Shown here: positions 24,468 through 32,645 of the stretch, piece by piece | How the letters are laid out: each line of letters starts with the position of its first letter | Position numbering within the stretch: position 1 is the stretch's first letter | DNA from: an uncultured Frankineae bacterium | GTDB lineage: Bacteria; Actinomycetota; Actinomycetes; Mycobacteriales; SCTD01 | NCBI GenBank assembly: GCA_902805775.1 | Contig: CADCUB010000044.1 | Coordinates: 1-46,259, forward strand | Direction of reading: 5' to 3' | Length of the DNA stretch: 46,259 nucleotides | Program-made: the position numbers and the translations under genes | The notes under the pieces: generated by a model | Seen by the model: the letters and a program-made list of their open reading frames with translations, nothing else | What the model was told of the DNA's origin: nothing | Databases searched by the model: none

Positions 24468-25144
24468 GCGCCGACCCGGTCGGCGCCGAGCCCGAAGACC
24501 TCGACCGGGTGGACGCCGCCGTGCAGTCCGTGGCGCTGGAGCACCTCGTGCAGCGGGCGGCAGCCCTCGTCACGCCCGGCGGCCGGGCGCTGCTGGGGAT
24601 CGCCGGCGCCCCCGGCTCCGGCAAGTCGACCCTCGCCGAGGCGCTGGTCACCGCGCTCGGGGACGCCGCCGTGCTGGTGCCGATGGACGGCTTCCACCTC
24701 GCCGACCCCGAGCTCGCTCGGCTCGGCCGCGCCCAGCGCAAGGGCGCCCCCGACACCTTCGACGCCGCCGGCTACGTGCACCTGCTGCGACGCCTGCGCG
24801 ACCGGACCGACGAGGTCGTGTACGTCCCGGTCTTCGTGCGCGAGCAGGAGCAGGCGGTGGCCGGTGCGCTGCCCGTGCACCGCGACGTCCCCCTCGTCGT
24901 CACCGAGGGCAACTACCTGCTGGCCGAGGGGCCGTTCGCGCCGGTCCGCGAGCTGCTCACCGAGAGCTGGTACGTCGACCTGGCTCCCGAGCTGCGGGTG
25001 CCGCGCCTGATCGCCCGGCACGTCGCGCACGGGCGGCCGCCGGCGCAGGCGGAGCGGTGGGTGCTCGACAGCGACGAGCGCAACGCCCGCCTGGTCGAGG
25101 CCACGAGGGGCCGGGCCGACCTGGTCCTGCAGCTGCTGGCCTGA
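24464..25144 (+). CDS. P-loop kinase of the nucleoside/nucleotide kinase family (YggC/FrcK-like)
   Basis: Cytosolic P-loop phosphotransferase (226 aa) related to uridine kinase and pantothenate kinase. Walker A is GIAGAPGSGKSTLAEAL; the acceptor-site motif is VPMDGFHLADPEL; later features are VTEGNYLLAEGPF and RLIARHVAHGR. Relatives accompany sugar ABC transporters, e.g. FrcK of fructose uptake systems. Placed last in this operon with a 4-bp overlap (GTGA), it probably phosphorylates the ketose made by the dehydrogenases; that is inference. No FGGY or PfkB kinase is present in the operon. Confidence 0.85.
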   Translation: MSADPVGAEPEDLDRVDAAVQSVALEHLVQRAAALVTPGGRALLGIAGAPGSGKSTLAEALVTALGDAAVLVPMDGFHLADPELARLGRAQRKGAPDTFDAAGYVHLLRRLRDRTDEVVYVPVFVREQEQAVAGALPVHRDVPLVVTEGNYLLAEGPFAPVRELLTESWYVDLAPELRVPRLIARHVAHGRPPAQAERWVLDSDERNARLVEATRGRADLVLQLLA

Positions 25145-25210
25145 CCGCCCACCCGCGGACGACCGGCACGCCGACTTGACCTGCCGACCGGCCCGCACGA
25201 CGGTGCGGCG

Positions 25211-26155
25211 GTGACGGACCGCGCCGCTCCCGACAGCCAGGCCGGTCCCGACGTCCTCCCCGCGGCGTTCGCCCAGGCCCTGGCCGGCTTCGCGCGCCAC
25301 CTGGAGCTGGAGCTGTCGCGCTCGCCGCACACCGTGCGCGCCTACACCGGCGACGTCGCGAGCCTGCTCCACCACGCCGCCCGCAGCGGGCTCGACTCTC
25401 CCGCGCAGCTCGACCTCGCCCTGCTCCGGAGCTGGCTGGCCCGGCTGCGCAGCAGCGGCGTGGCCCGGACGACGCTGGCCCGGCGGGGCTCGAGCGCCCG
25501 GGTCTTCACGGCCTGGGCCCTGCGCCGCGGACTGGTGCAGAGCGACCCGGGAGCGGCGCTCGCCACCCCGAAGGGCGCCCGCCCGCTGCCGGACGTGCTG
25601 CGGGCCGACGAGGCGGCCCGGCTGGTCGACCAGGTCGACGGCGACGAGGCCGAGGACCTGCGCGACCGGCTCGTGCTCGAGCTGCTGTACGCCACCGGCA
25701 TCCGGGTGTCGGAGCTGTGCGGGCTCGACGTCGACGACGTCGACACCTCGCGCGCGGTGCTGCGCGTGCTGGGCAAGGGCGCCCGCGAGCGGTCGGTGCC
25801 GTACGGCGGACCGGCCGACGACGCGCTGCAGGGCTGGCTCGCGGTGGGCCGTCCGGTTTGGGTGCAGCCGCGCAGCGGGCCGGCCCTGCTGCTCGGCCGG
25901 CGCGGCGGGCGTCTGGACCCGCGGACGGTCCGCACGCTGGTGCACCGGCGCCTGGCCGGCGTCCCCGGCGCTCCGGACCTGGGACCGCACGGGCTGCGGC
26001 ACAGCGCCGCCACCCACCTGCTCGAAGGCGGCGCCGACCTGCGCAGCGTGCAGGAGCTGCTGGGCCACGCGAGCCTGGCGAGCACCCAGATCTACACGCA
26101 CGTCAGCGTCGAGCGGCTGCGGTCCAGCTACGCCGCGGCTCATCCGCGGGCATGA
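25211..26155 (+). CDS. xerC: Tyrosine recombinase XerC-like
   Basis: Site-specific recombinase, probably one of the Xer pair that resolves chromosome dimers at dif. The N-terminal SAM-like core-binding domain contains [20 protein letters not shown]. All catalytic residues are visible: Arg in ATGIRVSEL (~165), Lys in [10 protein letters not shown] (~188), His-x-x-Arg in PHGLRHSA (~260-263), His in LLGHASL (~285) and Tyr in STQIYTHV (~295). Length 314 aa is normal. GTG start. The position after the dprA region and before whiG matches the actinobacterial xerC location, which argues for a chromosomal Xer and against a phage integrase. Confidence 0.92.
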   Translation: MTDRAAPDSQAGPDVLPAAFAQALAGFARHLELELSRSPHTVRAYTGDVASLLHHAARSGLDSPAQLDLALLRSWLARLRSSGVARTTLARRGSSARVFTAWALRRGLVQSDPGAALATPKGARPLPDVLRADEAARLVDQVDGDEAEDLRDRLVLELLYATGIRVSELCGLDVDDVDTSRAVLRVLGKGARERSVPYGGPADDALQGWLAVGRPVWVQPRSGPALLLGRRGGRLDPRTVRTLVHRRLAGVPGAPDLGPHGLRHSAATHLLEGGADLRSVQELLGHASLASTQIYTHVSVERLRSSYAAAHPRA

Positions 26156-26201
26156 GGGACGGGCGGGATGCGCAGTTCGCGCCGTAGCAGAGCGGTCACG
26201 C

Positions 26202-26207
26202 TAGGCT
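26202..26207 (+). promoter_or_regulatory. Candidate -10 of the whiG transcript
   Basis: TAGGCT in cacgctaggctcgtg, 46 bp before the leader ORF. The -35 region is not convincing. Confidence 0.4.
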
Positions 26208-26252
26208 CGTGAACGGGCCAGGGGGCCCCTCGACCTGGAGCGGAGACGAGCC

Positions 26253-26297
26253 ATGAGCGGGCGCACGCCGAACTGCCACGGGTCGGGCTGCCCGTGA
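26253..26297 (+). CDS. 14-codon leader ORF overlapping the whiG start
   Basis: ATG 26253 opens a 14-codon frame, [14 protein letters not shown], which stops at the TGA sharing bases with the whiG GTG (26294-26297, GTGA). A purine-rich stretch (ggagcggagacgag) precedes the ATG, while the whiG GTG itself has no Shine-Dalgarno sequence. This layout suggests that whiG is translated by ribosomes finishing the leader. The peptide contains Cys-His-x3-Cys, but a role for that is speculation. It is too short for the ORF track. It could be fortuitous. Confidence 0.45.
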   Translation: MSGRTPNCHGSGCP

Positions 26298-27187
26298 CCG
26301 CCGCCGCCACGGGCAGCACGACCGGACCCGACGAGACCACCGACCTCCCGCAGCCGCCGGCGGTCCCCGCCCCGCCGCGCCGCGGCCGCTACGCCGGCGT
26401 CAGCGACGAGGAGCGCGACGAGATCGAGGCGGCGATCGCGCAGCTGTGGCAGGACTTCAAGGCGACGGGGGAGGAGCGGCTGCGCGAGCGGCTGATCCTG
26501 CACTACTCGCCGCTGGTGAAGTACGTCGCGGGCCGCGTCGGCGTGGGCCTGCCGTCCAACATCGAGCAGGCCGACCTCGTCTCGTACGGCATCTTCGGGC
26601 TCATCGACGCCATCCAGAAGTTCGACCTCGACCGCGCGATCAAGTTCGAGACCTACGCCATCAGCCGGATCAAGGGCGCCATCATCGACGAGCTGCGCTC
26701 GATCGACTGGATCCCGCGGTCGGTGCGCTCCAAGGCCCGCGAGGTCGAGAAGGCCTACGCCGCCCTGGAGGCGCGGCTGCACCGCTCGCCCACCGAGCCG
26801 GAGGTCGCGGCCGAGATGGGCATCGCCCTCGAGGACCTGCACGCGATCTTCAGCCAGGTCAGCTACGTCAACGTCGTCGCGCTGGACGAGCTGCTCACCC
26901 CTGGTGGCGGCGAGAAGGGCGACACCCTCTCGCTGGTCGACACCCTCGAGGACACCAAGGCCGAGGACCCCGTCCAGGCCTTCGAGACCGAGGAGACCAA
27001 GCACCTGCTCGCCAGGGCGATCAACACGCTGCCCGAGCGCGAGAAGATCGTCGTCACCCTCTACTACTACGAGGGGCTGACCCTGGCCGAGATCGGACAG
27101 GTGCTCGGCGTCACCGAGAGCCGGATCTGCCAGATGCACACCAAGGCGGTGCTGCAGCTGCGCGGCAAGCTGTCCGAGACCGACTGA
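26294..27187 (+). CDS. whiG: RNA polymerase sigma factor, WhiG/FliA family
   Basis: Group 3 sigma factor that directs RNA polymerase to sporulation- or motility-type promoters. Region 2: [38 protein letters not shown], then [29 protein letters not shown] (the FliA/WhiG signature). Region 3: [14 protein letters not shown]. Region 4: [40 protein letters not shown], which binds the -35 element. Length 297 aa is slightly longer than usual because of a Thr/Pro-rich N-terminus. In Streptomyces, WhiG is held by an anti-sigma factor; none is seen nearby. GTG start, apparently coupled to a leader ORF. Confidence 0.94.
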   Translation: MTAAATGSTTGPDETTDLPQPPAVPAPPRRGRYAGVSDEERDEIEAAIAQLWQDFKATGEERLRERLILHYSPLVKYVAGRVGVGLPSNIEQADLVSYGIFGLIDAIQKFDLDRAIKFETYAISRIKGAIIDELRSIDWIPRSVRSKAREVEKAYAALEARLHRSPTEPEVAAEMGIALEDLHAIFSQVSYVNVVALDELLTPGGGEKGDTLSLVDTLEDTKAEDPVQAFETEETKHLLARAINTLPEREKIVVTLYYYEGLTLAEIGQVLGVTESRICQMHTKAVLQLRGKLSETD

Positions 27188-27259
27188 GTCGGCGGGCGCG
27201 CTCCCTAGTCTGGAGCGACCGGGCGCGACCGCACCGGCGAGTCGGCCCCGAGGAGTGCA

Positions 27260-27334
27260 GTGCCCGCGCCCCGTGTGCCCGCTCCTGGTGTGCCCGCTCC
27301 TGGTGTGCCCGCGCCGGGTGTGCTCGCGCCCGAG
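27260..27334 (+). repeat. Five tandem 15-bp units at the start of the MFS gene
   Basis: Units begin at 27260, 27275, 27290, 27305 and 27320. The pattern is gtgcccgctcctggt; units 2 and 3 are identical. Each unit starts with an in-frame GTG, so copy-number change would shorten the N-terminus without breaking the frame. Confidence 0.9.
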
Positions 27335-28555
27335 CGCGGACCCGGCGCCCCTGCCGACCGGAGGCGCGGTCGTTGGACGCTGCTGCTCGCCGTCGTCCTC
27401 ACGGCGGTCAACCTGCGCACCGCCGTCACCAGCGTCGGTCCGCTGCTCAGCGAGGTGCAGGCCGCCACCGGCCTGAGCAGCGCGCTGGCCGGAGTGCTCA
27501 CGACGCTGCCCGTGGCCTGCTTCGCCCTGGTCGGCTGGTACGCCCCGGCGCTCGCCCACCGCTTCGGCGAGCACCGGGCGGTGGCGGCGGCGCTGGCGCT
27601 GATGACGGTCGGGCTGGCCGGCCGGGCGGCGGTGGCCTCACCTGCGCCGTTCCTCGCCCTGAGCGGGGTGGCCCTGCTCGGCGGCGCTGTCGGCAACGTG
27701 CTGCTGCCCTCGCTGGTCAAGCGCCACTTCCCCGACCGGATCGGGCCCATGACGGCGGTCTACACGACGGCGCTGGCGGTCGGGCTGACCGCGGCGGCCG
27801 CAGGTGCCGTACCGCTCGCGCAGGCCGTCGGCGAGGGCGGGTGGCGCGTCGGGCTGGGGGCCTGGGCGCTGCTGTCCGCGGTGGCCGTGCTGCCGTGGCT
27901 GCTCCACCTCGGTGAGCGCGGCGGCCCCGCGTCCCTCGGCGGAGCCCGCAGCGGCGCGCGGATGCTGCGCAGCCGCACGGCCTGGGCGCTGGCGCTGTTC
28001 TTCGGGGCGCAGTCGCTGCACGCCTACGTCTCGTTCGGCTGGTTCGCGCTGTTCTTCGCCGAGCGGGGCGGCTTCTCCGCGGCGACGTCCGGCCTGCTGG
28101 TCGCCGTCGTGGCCGGGCTGTCCATCCCCGTCTCGGCCGTGGTGCCCTCGGTGGCCGGCCGGCTGACCTCCCAGTGGCCGCTGGTCCTGCTGCACACCGC
28201 CTGCTACGTCGTCGCCTACACCGGCATGCTGCTCGCGCCGTCGGCCGGCGCGTGGCTGTGGGCGGTGCTCGTCGGGATCGCCTCGGGCGCCTTCCCGCTG
28301 GCGCTGACGATGATCGCGCTGCGGGCCCGGACCGCCGACGGCACCGCGTCGCTGTCCGCCTTCGCGCAGAGCGTCGGGTACGTCCTGGCCGGCAGCGGCC
28401 CGCTGCTCGTCGGGGTGCTGCACGACGCCGAGGGCGAGTGGGCCGGCACCTTCGTCCTGCTGTTCGCCACCCTCGGCGTCATGGCGGTGTCGGGCTGGTT
28501 CGCCTCGCAGCCGCGCGTCGTCGAGGACGAGCTGCCGCCGCGGCCCGTCGGCTGA
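27260..28555 (+). CDS. MFS transporter of the CynX/NimT family
   Basis: Inner-membrane major facilitator (431 aa, about 12 membrane segments), similar to cyanate/nitroimidazole transporters. The first segment is WTLLLAVVLTAVNLRTAVTSVGPLL, the family signature; later segments include GNVLLPSLVKRHFPD and GAFPLALTMIALRA. The GTG at 27260 is preceded by GAGGAG. The first ~25 residues are five PAPGV-like repeats from a 15-bp DNA repeat, then a basic stretch before the membrane. Substrate unknown; the distance from the pyrimidine cluster (which starts on the other strand) gives no proof of linkage. Confidence 0.88.
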   Translation: MPAPRVPAPGVPAPGVPAPGVLAPERGPGAPADRRRGRWTLLLAVVLTAVNLRTAVTSVGPLLSEVQAATGLSSALAGVLTTLPVACFALVGWYAPALAHRFGEHRAVAAALALMTVGLAGRAAVASPAPFLALSGVALLGGAVGNVLLPSLVKRHFPDRIGPMTAVYTTALAVGLTAAAAGAVPLAQAVGEGGWRVGLGAWALLSAVAVLPWLLHLGERGGPASLGGARSGARMLRSRTAWALALFFGAQSLHAYVSFGWFALFFAERGGFSAATSGLLVAVVAGLSIPVSAVVPSVAGRLTSQWPLVLLHTACYVVAYTGMLLAPSAGAWLWAVLVGIASGAFPLALTMIALRARTADGTASLSAFAQSVGYVLAGSGPLLVGVLHDAEGEWAGTFVLLFATLGVMAVSGWFASQPRVVEDELPPRPVG

Positions 28556-28586
28556 CGGCCGACGGTCGGTCCGAGGCCCGTCAGCC
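28550..28586. terminator. Hairpin between convergent MFS gene and DUF1116 gene
   Basis: Perfect 9-bp outer arms ggctgacgg/ccgtcagcc with an inner ccgac/gtcgg stem. The left arm includes the MFS stop codon. It lies between two convergent genes and so could terminate both. Confidence 0.7.
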
Positions 28587-28612
28587 CCGCCCGGCGCCCG
28601 TCTGCTCGGCGC

Positions 28613-30025
28613 TCACAGCGGCGGGGCCGCGGCGGCCAGCGCCTCCAGGGCGGCGTCGAAGCACTCGGGGGGAGGGGTGACCAGGCCCGCGCCGACCTGG
28701 CCGGTCCCCGCCACCCGACCGGCCATCCCGGTGTTGATCTGCGGCAGGACACCGGTGCGCACGACCTGGACGACGTCGATGCCGGTCGGGGTCCCGCGGA
28801 AGTCCAGCACCGGCACCGTGAAGGCCCGGCTCTCGGCCAGGGTGATCTCGTACATCCGGGTGGTGGTCGACAGGGCGTACGCCGCGTCGCCCCCCACCAG
28901 CCGGACGATGGCCGGGGCCGCGGCCATGGCGAAGCCGCCGAGCCCGCCGGTCTCGGTGATCGCGGAGTCACCGATGTCGGGGTTGGCGTCCTGCGGGCCG
29001 AACGAGCCCAGGAACAGGCCGTCGGCCACCAGGGCGGGCGCGGTGAACCAGGCGTCGCCCGTGCCGGAGGTCTGCACGCCGAAGTCGGTGCCGTTGCGGG
29101 CCATCGCCACCACGAGCGTCGAGCCGGGCACGTCGCGGGCGGCGTCGGTCGCCAGCTTGCAGGCCGGCATCACGAGGTTGAGGAAGAAGTGGTCGTTGCC
29201 GCCGACGAAGCGCGCGACCTCCGCCACGTCGCGGGTCGGGGCGCCGCTCGACAGCAGGTCGGGCAGCAGCTCGCGCAGCAGCATGAGCGTGCCCGCGCGG
29301 TTGCGGTTGTGGCCCTCGTCGCCCATCTGCAGCATCTGGGCGACGATCGCCCGCACGTCGACGGGTCCGTGCCGCCGGACGGCCGCGCCGAGCAGCGGGC
29401 CGAGCACCGCCGACATCCACCGCAGCCGGTCGAGGACCTCCGGGCCGAACGCGCCGTAGCGCAGCACCTTGCCGAGCCCCTCGTTGAGCGAGCACCAGGC
29501 GCGGCCGCCGTGCACGGCGTCCTCCAGCTCGACCATCCACATCGACGGGCTGACGACGCCGGCCATCGGCCCCACCGCCCCGCGTCCGTGGCAGGGCTCC
29601 AGGACGATCCCGTCACCCGCCGCGAGCGCCGCCTCGGCCCGCTCGGGGGTGTCGGCGAGGCCCTCGAGCAGCACGGCGCCGATCAGCGCCCCGCGCAGGG
29701 GGCCGGACGCGCGCTCCCAGGTGAGGGGCGGCCCGGCGTGCAGGAAGGTGCCGGGCTCCAGGCCGAGCGCCTGCGCGGCCGGGCGCACGTCGACGAGCGT
29801 CGCCTCGGCCGACAGCAGGCGCTCCACGGCCGTGGCGTTGGCCGCCTCGCGCCGGGGGTCGGCGACGACCCGGGCGAGCGCGTCAGCACTGCCGCGCGGC
29901 GGTCGCCAGTCGACCGCCTCGACGACCGCGGCCTGGTCCTGCAGCGCCTGCGTGAGGACGGCGGCGCCCGCGGTGACCGTACGGGGCTCGCGGGTGAGCA
30001 GGCCCGACAGCGGGGCGGAGGTCAT
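28613..30025 (-). CDS. DUF1116 protein (YlbE/AllG-like), predicted carbamoyltransferase component
   Basis: Member of the DUF1116/YlbE family (470 aa). In E. coli the YlbE protein acts with FdrA and YlbF (proposed names AllG, AllF, AllH) in oxamate carbamoyltransferase activity, where oxalurate plus phosphate gives oxamate and carbamoyl phosphate. Recognisable blocks: EPCHGRGAVGPMAGVVSPSMW, SLNEGLGKVLRYGAFGPEVL, QMGDEGHNRNRAGT, FVGGNDHFFLN and NGTDFGVQTSG. No membrane segment. ATG 30025 overlaps the fdrA stop (ATGA). It is the last gene of the minus-strand DUF2877-fdrA-DUF1116 operon. In this cluster the acceptor may be ureidomalonate and not oxalurate; that is inferred. Confidence 0.88.
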   Translation of the reverse strand: MTSAPLSGLLTREPRTVTAGAAVLTQALQDQAAVVEAVDWRPPRGSADALARVVADPRREAANATAVERLLSAEATLVDVRPAAQALGLEPGTFLHAGPPLTWERASGPLRGALIGAVLLEGLADTPERAEAALAAGDGIVLEPCHGRGAVGPMAGVVSPSMWMVELEDAVHGGRAWCSLNEGLGKVLRYGAFGPEVLDRLRWMSAVLGPLLGAAVRRHGPVDVRAIVAQMLQMGDEGHNRNRAGTLMLLRELLPDLLSSGAPTRDVAEVARFVGGNDHFFLNLVMPACKLATDAARDVPGSTLVVAMARNGTDFGVQTSGTGDAWFTAPALVADGLFLGSFGPQDANPDIGDSAITETGGLGGFAMAAAPAIVRLVGGDAAYALSTTTRMYEITLAESRAFTVPVLDFRGTPTGIDVVQVVRTGVLPQINTGMAGRVAGTGQVGAGLVTPPPECFDAALEALAAAAPPL

Positions 30026-31524
30026 GCGATCGCCTCCCGAGCGACGAGCGAGACCGCTCGCCGGGCGGCGGCGGCGTTGGACAGCAGGACGGTGGCGCCC
30101 GCGTCGCGCAGCGCCTGGGCCTGGCGGTCCAGGCCCTGCGGATCACCCGCCGCCCCGCACAGGGACACGACCAGGTCGAGCGGACGGCCCGCGTCCCGGC
30201 GGGCCGCAGCGAGGGCCGGGGCGAGGGACGCGGCCGGGTCGGGGTCGGCGCCGTGCCCGAGCACGACGTCGAGCAGCACGACGCCGACCGCCGGGTCGGC
30301 GGCCTCCTGGGCGAGGCGCTCCAGGCGCAGCGTCGGGTCGATCATCGGGTGCGGCCGGCCGGCGGTGAGCCGGTCGTCGCCGAAGTCGACCATGACGTGC
30401 CCGTCGGCCCGCAGGTCGTCGGGCAGCGCCCACTCCGGCCGCAGCGGGATGTTCGAGCGCACCGGTCCCAGCGCCGCGGCGGCGATCGCCATCGCCTCGT
30501 CGCACAGCGTCCCCCCGCTGAACAGCCCGCGCAGCGCGCCGCCGCCCTGCGCACCGCCCTCGGCCTGGCGGACCTGCGGCGCCGGCCAGACCGGCCACTC
30601 GGGCACCGGGAGGTCGAGCTCGCGCAGGACGTCCTCGACGACCGCCGTCAGGTCGGGCTGGCCCTCGCCGAGCAGCGCCAGGCGCACCGGGGTGCGCAGC
30701 GCGCCGGCCCGTGCCCGGACGCGCTCGGAGACCTCGGGCGCAGCCGGCTTGGACACCACCACGACCAGGTCGGTGCCGGGGTCGGCGTCGAACGCGTCGA
30801 GCGCCTGCAGCGTCGAGCGACCGCCGACCGCCGCCGACAGGTCGCGTCCCCCGACCCCCAGGCAGGCGCTCAGCCCCGCGCCCGCGGCGTCCAGCAGGCA
30901 CATCACCTGCTGGGCGCCGGTGCCGGACGCCGCCACCAGGCCCACGCGACCGGGCCGCACGACGTTGGCGAAGCCCAGGCCCACGCCACCGACGACGGCG
31001 GTGCCGCAGTCGGGGCCCATGACGAGCAGGTCGCGCCGGGCCGCCTCGTCCTTGAGCCGGACCTCGTGCTCGACGGGCACCCCGTCGCTGAAGACCAGGA
31101 CGGACAGGCCGGACTGCAGCGCGTCCATCGCCTCGACGAAGGCGTAGCGGCCGGGCACCGAGACCAGCGCCAGGTCGGCGTCGGAGCGCGCCGCGGCCGA
31201 GCGGGTCGTCCGGGCCGCCGGCGGCGCGCCCCCCGGTGCGCCGCTCGACGTCGGGGCCTGCGCGCTCAGGGCGGCCTCCAGCGCCTGCAGGGCGCCGGCG
31301 AGCGCGCCGCCGTCCTCGGCCCGCACGCCGACCAGCAGGTCGTCCGGTCCGGCGCCGTCGGGGACCCGCAGTCCCATGCCCTCGAGCAGCTCGAGGTTGA
31401 GCCCGGTGGCCATGGCGACCAGCGCGGCCGTGACGCCGGGGGAGGAGCGGACGGCCCGGGTGACCTGCATCAGGGCGACCGAGTCGCGGTAGGCGCCCCG
31501 CCGCAGCTCGACGTGGTCGCTCAT
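30022..31524 (-). CDS. fdrA: FdrA family protein (AllF-like), acyl-CoA synthetase-like
   Basis: FdrA resembles succinyl-CoA synthetase alpha subunits and is a subunit of the oxamate carbamoyltransferase system of E. coli. Order: N-terminal RRGAYRDSVALMQV and ATGLNLELL; a Rossmann-type CoA-binding-like domain (LLVMGPDCGTAVVGGVGLGF, then VGLVAASGTGAQQVMCLLDAAGAG); and a C-terminal ligase-like domain (FSGGTLCDEAMAIA, HPMIDPTLRLERL, VVLLDVVLGHGADPDP). Length 500 aa is within the family range. ATG 31524 has GGAGGA upstream; the 515-aa track ORF starts inside the preceding gene. Both ends overlap neighbours by 4 bp, so three proteins are made in step, consistent with a complex. Confidence 0.9.
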   Translation of the reverse strand: MSDHVELRRGAYRDSVALMQVTRAVRSSPGVTAALVAMATGLNLELLEGMGLRVPDGAGPDDLLVGVRAEDGGALAGALQALEAALSAQAPTSSGAPGGAPPAARTTRSAAARSDADLALVSVPGRYAFVEAMDALQSGLSVLVFSDGVPVEHEVRLKDEAARRDLLVMGPDCGTAVVGGVGLGFANVVRPGRVGLVAASGTGAQQVMCLLDAAGAGLSACLGVGGRDLSAAVGGRSTLQALDAFDADPGTDLVVVVSKPAAPEVSERVRARAGALRTPVRLALLGEGQPDLTAVVEDVLRELDLPVPEWPVWPAPQVRQAEGGAQGGGALRGLFSGGTLCDEAMAIAAAALGPVRSNIPLRPEWALPDDLRADGHVMVDFGDDRLTAGRPHPMIDPTLRLERLAQEAADPAVGVVLLDVVLGHGADPDPAASLAPALAAARRDAGRPLDLVVSLCGAAGDPQGLDRQAQALRDAGATVLLSNAAAARRAVSLVAREAIA

Positions 31525-32429
31525 CGGTCCTCCGGGAGGTCGGGGGCAGCGGGCCGGGCCCGTGCGCACAGGGCCTGCGCCGCGGCGAGCACGCCGCGGG
31601 CCGTGTCGGCACCCGAGGTGTGACCGACCGCCAGCAGGGCGTTCAGCGCCGGGCGCAGCGCGGGCCGGCCGGTCAGCGCGTCGACGAGGTCGAGCACCGC
31701 AGGTGCGGCTGCCCCGCGCGCGGCGTGCCGGAGCAGCGCCGCTGACAGCGCGCAGGTCCGGCCGCGGGCCGTGCGGCTCACGTGCTCCCCGAGCCCGTCC
31801 GCGGTGGCCGCCAAGGCGGCCGCGCCGGGCGTCGTCCTCAGCCGGGCGCAGGCGACCAGTGCTCCGGCCAGGACGTCGTCGCCGGACGGCGTCAGGCCCG
31901 GCCCCAGGCCCATCAGCGCGTCCGCGGCTCGACGGGCCGCGGCGACGTCGAGCGCGGCCAGCGCGGCGGACACCTGCGCGCTGCCGGTCCGCAGCGCGGC
32001 GGACAGGGGGCCGACGTGCGGGTCGGGCAGCGCGCCGGCCAGCTCGTCGAGGCGGTCGTCGCCGACGGCGGCGCCGGGAGGGACGGCTGCGGCGTCGGCC
32101 CGCCAGCGCGCGACCGGGTAGCGGACGCCGGCCACCTCCAGCACCCCGTCGCGCACCCGGGCCGGCTGACCGGCGCGGTGCACGGCGAGCGGCCCGGCCG
32201 TGCTGGCAGCGGCCAGGACGAGGGCGTTGGGCAGGCGCAGGCCGTCGCAGGTGACGACCGCGACGACCTCGCCCCCGCCCTCCCCGTCACCGTCACGGTC
32301 GCCGCCGCCGCGCTCGAGCTCGACGTACACCGCGGACGGGAACGCGCCGAGGACCCGGCCGCGCGCGGGGGCGGCCAGCGCGGGGCGCACAGCGGCGCTG
32401 CCCACCGTCGGTCGGTCCGTCGTCGGCAC
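31521..32429 (-). CDS. DUF2877 protein (YlbF/AllH-like), predicted carbamoyltransferase component
   Basis: Third member of the FdrA-associated set (302 aa). Features: N-terminal RGRVLGAFPSAVYVEL; a middle region FPNALVLAA-like (LRLPNALVLAAAS); and the family core MGLGPGLTPSGDDVLAGALVACARL, followed by SRTARGRTCALSAALLRHAARG. The start is GTG 32429, and a TAGCGT hexamer (minus strand, 32441-32436) stands exactly 6 nt before it, the layout of leaderless actinobacterial transcripts. First gene of its operon. The family has no settled mechanism; its presence with FdrA and DUF1116 is the reason for assigning it to a carbamoyltransferase. Confidence 0.85.
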   Translation of the reverse strand: MPTTDRPTVGSAAVRPALAAPARGRVLGAFPSAVYVELERGGGDRDGDGEGGGEVVAVVTCDGLRLPNALVLAAASTAGPLAVHRAGQPARVRDGVLEVAGVRYPVARWRADAAAVPPGAAVGDDRLDELAGALPDPHVGPLSAALRTGSAQVSAALAALDVAAARRAADALMGLGPGLTPSGDDVLAGALVACARLRTTPGAAALAATADGLGEHVSRTARGRTCALSAALLRHAARGAAAPAVLDLVDALTGRPALRPALNALLAVGHTSGADTARGVLAAAQALCARARPAAPDLPEDR

Positions 32430-32435
32430 ACCGGG

Positions 32436-32441
32436 ACGCTA
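32436..32441 (-). promoter_or_regulatory. Leaderless promoter -10 for the DUF2877-fdrA-DUF1116 operon
   Basis: On the minus strand TAGCGT is followed by six bases and then the GTG start at 32429, fitting the TANNNT-N6/7-start-codon pattern of leaderless mRNAs. The region 32430-32645 separates this operon from the divergent permease operon. Confidence 0.6.
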
Positions 32442-32645
32442 GTGGGTGGTCGGGTGGCGGCGGGTGCCCGCCCCGCGACCGGCCGGCGACCGTGACGGGC
32501 CAGGACCGCGCGACTCGCCAGCGACGTCGTCGGCGTTTGCGCCTCGGGACGGGCCGGCCGGGGCTACCGTCCGTCCCGCCGCACCGCGACCCCTGCGGGA
32601 GACCACCTCCAGGGACCGGGCGGTCGCGTCTCGGGGGGAGCGGGC
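32442..32645 (+). promoter_or_regulatory. Divergent control region, permease side
   Basis: About 200 bp upstream of the uracil-type permease. A plausible -10 is TACCGT at 32565-32570 with TTGCGC at 32537-32542 upstream, but the spacing (22 bp) is long. GGGGGGAG at 32633-32640 is the ribosome-binding site. No operator was recognised, and there is no regulator gene within the cluster. Confidence 0.35.

Noticed and set aside
25211-26155. Phage integrase marking a genomic island
   Set aside because: Position next to whiG and the dprA region and its length match chromosomal XerC; no att-like repeats or phage genes are adjacent.
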